A stretch of 64,000 nucleotides of DNA from assembly GCA_000697665.1 (NCBI GenBank), contig KL197713.1:760894-824893 (forward strand), read 5' to 3'. Below are positions 56,702 through 64,000 of this stretch, piece after piece (the stretch's first letter is position 1; the number at the start of each line of letters is the position of its first letter). The notes beneath the pieces were generated by a model that was given only the letters and a program-made list of their open reading frames with translations, did not search any database and was not told the DNA's origin. Made by a program: the position numbers and the translations under genes. The DNA is from Jaapia argillacea MUCL 33604. Taxonomy: Eukaryota > Basidiomycota > Agaricomycetes > Jaapiales > Jaapiaceae.

Positions 56702-57087
56702 AATTCGGTGTGGGTTGGGTTTGATGGAATGGGGTGTGTTGATAGTGGAAGTGTGCTTTTTTCCCGCCCAAGTGTTGGCAATACCTCCCTAGAGTACGCC
56801 ATGAGACGGTTGTAGTAATCTCGTCTAGCTGTCTTATATGTTATCATTCGTCGCTCTTCGATCGAGTTGGTTGTCGAATAATTTGGCCTTCTGTGCTTTC
56901 GCCAACATGATACAGCAGATTTACCTGACATGACAATATCATTGTATGCAGCAACATCCGCAACACGAAATGACAGTGGGAGCAACTCAACGCCGTCTCT
57001 CATTATTATGGTATATTACAAATTGATCACAAGTGTCCACGAGAGGTGAAAAGGCTTTACAGATGGTGGGGACGACAGCGAAAAAAA
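56702..57087. other. Convergent 3' spacer
   Basis: About 390 bases between the NADH dehydrogenase (+) and F-box copy 1 (-). The minus-strand frame here overlaps the dehydrogenase's last exons and is not supported. Confidence 0.45.
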
Positions 57088-59681
57088 TTAAGTCGACTCT
57101 CCCTCCTCCGCTAAAGGTATAGAAGGAGCTGGACGAGGAAGCTGGACTGCAGGTGGGAACCGACCAATACTACCATCGGCGGCACGACGATAGTGGGAGC
57201 GCATCACTTCTTGGATACCGTGGCTAAAGAGCGAGAGAAAGGTGTCTTCAACAAAGGTATTATGAAGGTCAGTGTGATGAAGACGAACCTGTCCGACATG
57301 TGATTGTTGATACTTTGGGGGTGCAAAGCCATCTTACACGTAGTACACTGATAAGCGCGCTGCCAAAAGTTCTGAGCCGCTTCGAGTGCCTTGCATTTGG
57401 CGGTTGTCTCTTCATCGGCGAGTTTGAAATTGGTGGCATTCCCTGCAGCGCAACCATGACGGCAGTGGTATATCTTATAACCCAAGTTTCGTCAGAAGGG
57501 AGCAAGCAATGGTCGCAATACAACAGGACGACGTACAGCACAATGCCAAGTCATCAAATGATGGCCTCCGGGGATATGCTTATTCGTGCAATGAGTACAC
57601 TCGAACCGAGGGTCAAGTTCCTCCATCTCAGCTGCGGTCGTAACAGCTGGGTCCTTGCCACATAATTGCAACAATACTGCTGCAAAGGTGGAGTCTCTTT
57701 GGCTAATGGATAGGGGATTTCCTGCTGTAGTCCAAGGCGCGATTCGTAGATCTTCAATCAAGTCTCGTGTCTCGGGGTCGTGATCCATACATTCGCGAAC
57801 GCGATAGTATTTGGACATGCATTCGTGAGCCGTGGCGCGTTCGTAGTCGATCACTTCATGGGTGCAGTTGCTACAAGTGAAGAACGTTGTTGCGAGAGAC
57901 AATTTCGATTCGTCCTCTGGCGTTATTACCACCGTGGAGTGAGTGGGCTTGGATTTGGATTTGGATTTGGATTTCTTGGATTTGGGCTTTTTGGAGGGTT
58001 CAGATTGGAAGAGTGCGAGCAGTTCTTGATTCACCGATTGGCGCCATTCAGCGACCAAGGAAGGCAGCTGTGCCTTCGCATCCGAGAAGGACTCCGGAGT
58101 AACGTCCACGTCCGATGGGGATGTAATGATGGTTCGGAAAGGTTCCATGAACACGAGACTGGAGGAACCGGGGCATATCTGAGTGGCCGGAATGGTAAGG
58201 AGGTATTCTTCTAGCAATTTCGTGGCAATCCTTTCGCGACATTTGAGCTGCTCCTTGCGTAAACGTTGCAAGCGTTCAACTCGGATCAACTCCATGAACT
58301 CAATCATCCCGTCCTTGATGGAAGCCCAACCTGCATAGGATGATGAGATCGGAGAGCGACGGATGGTTTTTCTCGTCTGTACACACCACGCTCTGTGAGA
58401 AATTTGGAAGGTTTGACGGATGGGTGACCGTCAAATGCACGCTGCTGACGGAAATCCATCTCGTCAAGCTCCGTGCCGTAACCCTCCTCTCGTAGTTTGT
58501 TCTCGATACTGCAAACATAGGTCAGCTGGACAGAGCGGAGAATGAGAGGTGCTTACGCTTCTTTTCGGCTCTGACGGATATCCTTGAGTTCTCGAAGACG
58601 CCCAAGTCCCCGATCATTGTCCCATTTCTCACACAATTGGGCATGCTAGACACACCAACAGCTCTGTTAGATTTCGTTGGGGAAAATGGTGTTGGAATAA
58701 AAGACCTTAATTTTCTCTTCTACTAACGCCTTCCCTTTGGCAATGAACTCGTTCAGACGTACTTCGTCAGAGATGACCGCTAGTAGTTCGACCTTGATGG
58801 CTTCTACGTGTTTGTTACGGTACAGCAACGGACCACATTGATATATATATACTGTAGATAATGAATGAGAGTCTGGTGACAATATACGAGGGAACACTCA
58901 CTTCCTGATCGTCGTTTCCTACGGCTAAAAGGCAACAGTTCTCCATAGGGGATAACTTTATTGGCGAGGGCGGGGGGAAGATTATCTGGGCGGGGGTTTG
59001 AGGTAAACCTAAGGGAAAGTCAGTTCATCCTTCGTGAATATAGTACATGTTCTCACCGATGTGTAATACAATTGGTGCAAGTCTTAACGCGACAGGCCCA
59101 CATGATCGACTTGACGTTGGGAGCGCCGCAGAACTTCGCAACGAGACGTTAACAGGCATGACGCAGCTGAATTCTTCAACTTACATCGCAAAATATATCG
59201 AATGCGAGGTGAGCATATTGTGGCTCGGTGAGGTCAGGAGGACAAGGGGGCAACCCTTGAACGCCAGCGAATGCGTCAATCCAAATAGACTTGGCCGAGG
59301 GACGGAGTAGGATGTCACGCAATGCTTTGGTTGCTCGTGAAAGTCGAAGGAGATCATATGGTGTGAGATTACTAAAAATCTATGGTATCAAGTCAACACT
59401 TCGAGGTCGTGGGCTTCCCTCCAATCGACTGCATTCACCTCAAAGAGGATGTCGAGGGGCATATCTGGAAGCTGGCTTAGCTTTGCACCACGTCTTCTCG
59501 GAACCACTGGAGCCGGAGGAGGTATCGCTTCAAGGCTCCCCCTTCGACGCCTCTTGCCTGGGTGGGGACGTGGAAGGGAAACATCCGACTCTTCTTTGTT
59601 ATCTTCGTGCGCGGGTTGAGAGAGTGGTTGCCCTTGGGTCTGGGATTTGTTTCGAAGACGTGCGGAGCGACGTTCCATCAT
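57088..59681 (-). CDS. F-box protein with cysteine-rich C-terminus, copy 1 (full length)
   Basis: Probable substrate receptor of an SCF ubiquitin ligase; large F-box families are typical of mushrooms. Starts MMERRSARLRNKSQTQ with a basic region, then the F-box LSQLPDMPLDILFE joined to NLTPYDLLRLSRATKAL and RDILLRPSAKSIWIDAF. The next block is LPPCPPDLTEPQYAHLAFD. A helical middle with many charges follows (MIEFMELIRVERLQRLRKEQ). It then has a Lys/Ser run (SKKSKSKSKSKP) encoded by a hexanucleotide repeat. Cysteine/histidine clusters follow: FTCSNCTHEVIDYERATAHEC, FECTHCTNKHIPGGHH, YKIYHCRHGCAAG and YQCTTCKMALHPQ. These look like zinc-binding sites. The end QLPRPAPSIPLAEEGEST precedes a TAA at 57088. 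Target unknown. Confidence 0.78.
57950..57987 (-). repeat. Coding hexanucleotide repeat (TTGGAT)n
   Basis: Four tandem copies of GGATTT, then CTTGGATTTGGG, encode the alternating Lys-Ser run of F-box copy 1. Slippage-prone; length may vary between strains. Confidence 0.7.
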
Positions 59682-60212
59682 AGAAAGGTATCAAGGAGAA
59701 CAATAAGTGCCGCAAGTCCCAACGCATACTCTTTATATTGTCGACGCGCCTGGGTCATGTGGCCAGCGCCCGTTGATATTGCAGTCGGTGACTCGATTCG
59801 GCCACTGTCGGGGGCGCATCATTATTGAATTGACTCAACAGTGCCCGCCATGCGTGTACCTATTTGACCACCACAGATCGAAGGTGGACACAAAGACGTG
59901 CCTTCATATCTCACGCTATCTTCCCTCATACGGTATTATTTCAGTGCATGTTGTCCTCATGCTTTCAGCCAAATATCCGTGTAAGCCCCGCCGAGTAGCC
60001 CTAAAATTTGCGTAAAACTCTGCTCGAGTCTATCGAACAACATCAAGTGGTTAGTACCATCACAATCCGGCAATATCGAAGGAGGGTACCCGGCGGGTTT
60101 CATAGCCCCCCGATCAGTCCGCGATATCCATTGAAAAGGGATAGCATAAATAAGTTGGGTTCTAGGGTATATAGCTGTTAGCCGCCTTGACCCATCTTGC
60201 CACAACTTCGCC
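59682..60212. promoter_or_regulatory. Divergent intergenic region, F-box copy 1 (-) / GMD (+)
   Basis: About 530 bases between divergent starts. TATAGCTG near 60170 (GGTATATAGCT) lies some 45 bases before the GMD ATG and is a candidate TATA element. Confidence 0.45.
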
Positions 60213-61648
<1,436 letters not shown>

Positions 61649-61916
61649 ACTTGATTGGGGGACTGGATCCAAAATGATTCTGATACATCATGCAATTTTT
61701 TTGCACTATTGCCCACACGGACTTTTTAGTGTTTTCGGAGTCGGGGGTCGTTGAAGGGTGTTGATTGTTGAATACAGCATTGCAGTGAAGGTTGAACCGT
61801 AACGGATCATCCATCCATCGTCTTCACGTGACGCGGACAATATTTATGTCGGCACGGCGCGTCAATTAAGAAGCCACTCTTGTTCAGAACGCTCAACAAC
61901 TATTCCGCCCTCAACG

Positions 61917-63609
61917 ATGGAATCTCGTCGATCCACTCGCGCAAAGGGAAAGGCTACTGCGAACGCGAATACTTCAGCGGACCTACCTGGTGTTCAAGAT
62001 GACAGTTACGTCGAGCCCGCCGAATCTGATGAGCTACCACCGCCCAAGAAGCGGCGGAAGCCCTCGACCAAGACTCCCAAGTCGAAATTGAAGAGCGAGA
62101 CGGTAAATTCCTCGAGGTCCCGCAAAGGCAAACTCAGACATCTGCCAGAAATGCCCCTCGATATCTTGTTCGAGGTGAGCACCCCTAACTCGAGTGTCAA
62201 AGAAGTTGGCCCGCCCAGGAGTTCTCTTTTGTAGGTTTTCGGTCATCTCCGCCCCATTGATCTCCTTAATCTTTCCCGGACCACCAAGGCTTTGCGAAAC
62301 ATCCTAATGCGTCGCTCAGCGATTACCTTATGGAAGAGTTCTCTTCGGAGTGTCGAGAGTCTCCCAGAGTGCCCTCCTGATCTCACAGAACCACAGTATG
62401 CTCACCTCGCATTTGACCCCCACTGCCATGTATGTGCTGTGTTCGTTGCGCTGACCCCACCAACTGAGATATTTTTTTGTCTCCTCCAGTTTTGCTACGC
62501 GCTTTGCTCCCAAAACATTTACTGGGCTTGTCGATTGCGTGTCTGTAAGGCATGCATCTCTGAACAGTAGGTTGAAATTATTAGCTGAGGTGATCATCAC
62601 TGATCTATGCATATAGCTTCATTGAGTCTCGGGAAGTGGAAGCTCTATTCCCGAACGTAGCCGACAAGTATAACTGGGCAACAACATTGCTGCCGAGTAT
62701 TCGGATCCCCTCTCGTGCGAAGTATCTCTTACCCCGCAAATCCATGTCTAACCTTTCATTTTCTAGGTCGTTCTTGGGAGCGTAGACTCTCCCCCAGGAA
62801 GCAGGCGGATTCGGTGGCGCAAACCTTGAAAGAGCTTATTAACGACAGCGAACGCCTGAATGCATTCGTCATAGAACGCGCCAACTTTGTTGTCTCTCTC
62901 AACAATGTGAGCTGAGTTTTGAAAAGTGTTCCCCTTACATGAAGCTGAAACACCCTCTCAGCATGCCGGAGAATGCGAACGGTGGTATGCCGAAGTGGGG
63001 GATTTGCGTTCTCAAGAGCTGGCCGACATTCGACGTCGACGAAAGGAAGCGTAAGTGCACGACTTGCATGTTTCCACAAAACTTCTGATCGGATTTTTTA
63101 GCATCTTGAAAAGGCTTGAGGGACTTGGATGGGGAGATGACATCAGTAAAATGAACAAACAGGACCATGAGACGTTTTCGCGGCAACATTCTGTGAAACA
63201 GACCCGTGATTTGACCGACCGCAGTGCGTTTCCCCTTCTCCTTCTTCCACGATCATTTCCCTGAGATGTTGCAGTCTGGCTCAATATCAAGGATGGTATC
63301 ATCGAATTTATGCAAGATTTGAAAGAAAAGCGTCTGAACAGAGAGCGTCGGGAACGGATTCATCTCCGGCAGAAGGTGGTCAAGACACTCCTTGATCAAT
63401 ACTCCCGTACGCGTCCGTACGAAGAGATTCATCCCGGGCTGGCCGATGTTTGTTTGATGGAAGATTTCAAGAAGGTCATTGACCTTCCCGAGGATGCTGA
63501 AGTGACTGAGGCGTCGTTTGGGGAATGTCACGTTCTTTTTATTTTTGATCACTTGACCTGTAGAACATTCGTTAGTATTCTGACCAGTAGCATTAAGATC
63601 TCAGTATGA
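61917..63609 (+). pseudogene. F-box protein copy 2, truncated at the 3' end
   Basis: Paralogue of 57088-59681 in opposite orientation. Starts MESRRSTRAKGKATANANT, a basic tail (PPPKKRRKPSTKTPKSKLK), then the F-box LRHLPEMPLDILFE joined to VFGHLRPIDLLNLSRTTKAL. LPECPPDLTEPQYAHLAFDP and WACRLRVCKACISEQ follow. The helical middle (MQDLKEKRLNRERRERIHLR, VCLMEDFKKVIDLPED) parallels copy 1 block by block until TEASFGE at 63525. Copy 1 continues with about 200 more residues including all its C-terminal Cys/His clusters. Copy 2 instead runs into unrelated sequence and stops at 63609. The break coincides with a TGTCACG start that looks like an LTR. It may still make a shortened F-box protein. Confidence 0.72.
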
Positions 63610-64000
63610 CGCCTTATTGCACCATCGGACTATTCTTAGCTAGCCATGTAGTATATAAGCTTGTACCATCTTAATGCAAACCCCAGTCTTGAGCTGGTCT
63701 ATTCCAAACCAGCCACTCTTGTGTGTCATCGGTCGACCTCATCACTCCTTGATCGCTATTCGCACTCTTCATTCAGCGCTGCTGCTAGTCACATCCCTGG
63801 TTGTTGTTTGTTGCTGACATTAGCTCAAGACTTTTCTCGTTACCAACCGCCCTTGTTGCTCGCATACGGCAGCGCAGGAGTATCCGACGTCGACACCGAC
63901 CTATACCGCGTCAAGACGCTCGAGACTAGATTCGATATCCGACACATGCCCATCAAAATCTACACCAGCAAATATCGTTGCAGCTACCTTCGCGACCCAG
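63526..64000 (+). mobile_element. Probable LTR of a retrotransposon, right end outside window
   Basis: From 63526 (TGTCACGTTCTTTT...) the sequence has no relation to the F-box paralogue. It begins with TG as LTRs do and carries a TATATAA core promoter at 63652-63658. No long frame is open to the window end, except a possible one over about the last 80 bases. Only the left border can be proposed; the end of the LTR, primer-binding site and polymerase genes are not visible. A Copia-type fungal element is my best guess, by resemblance only. Confidence 0.5.

Overview
The window reads as nuclear DNA of a filamentous basidiomycete, most likely an Agaricomycete. Genes are dense, sit on both strands, and are cut by many short introns (about 45-65 bases, GT..AG). 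The gene content fits: a secreted GH7 cellobiohydrolase with a fungal CBM1, an F-box family typical of mushrooms, an Argonaute, an EF-hand external NADH dehydrogenase and a GPI-type cupredoxin. I support 28 protein-coding genes. I found no rRNA, convincing tRNA or CRISPR array. Exon borders were read by eye from splice consensus and family conservation, so gene limits are firmer than some internal junctions.

Left part (1-20.5 kb): the 3' part of ESCRT-I Vps23/TSG101; a convergent inner-nuclear-membrane HeH/MSC protein (Src1/Heh1 type); an NmrA-like protein; a class I O-methyltransferase; a mitochondrial sulfide:quinone oxidoreductase; an Mso1-like secretion protein; a GPI-anchored cupredoxin; a COMT-type O-methyltransferase; a second class I O-methyltransferase; and a NEPRO/Rmp1-like nucleolar protein.

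Middle part (20.6-46.6 kb): an adaptor-complex beta subunit, an OTU deubiquitinase, an AKR7-type aldo-keto reductase, an ARM-repeat protein, a peroxisomal enoyl-CoA isomerase, a Nudix gene with an in-frame stop, Argonaute, cytosolic glutamyl-tRNA synthetase, 2-isopropylmalate synthase with a duplicated regulatory half, and Atg9.

Right part (46.6-64 kb): the GH7 cellobiohydrolase; a 1.9-kb spacer rich in inverted repeats; Clp1; a small unknown protein divergent from an external NADH dehydrogenase across a 76-base promoter; then two inverted F-box paralogues flanking GDP-mannose 4,6-dehydratase. The second F-box copy loses its homology at a point that looks like the start of an LTR retroelement reaching the window end.

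Most genes are unrelated housekeeping functions. The strongest points for a second look are the tandem regulatory domains of the isopropylmalate synthase, the UGA codon in the Nudix gene, the LTR-interrupted F-box copy, and the nested hairpin with an inverted partner copy at 49.9-50.4 kb.
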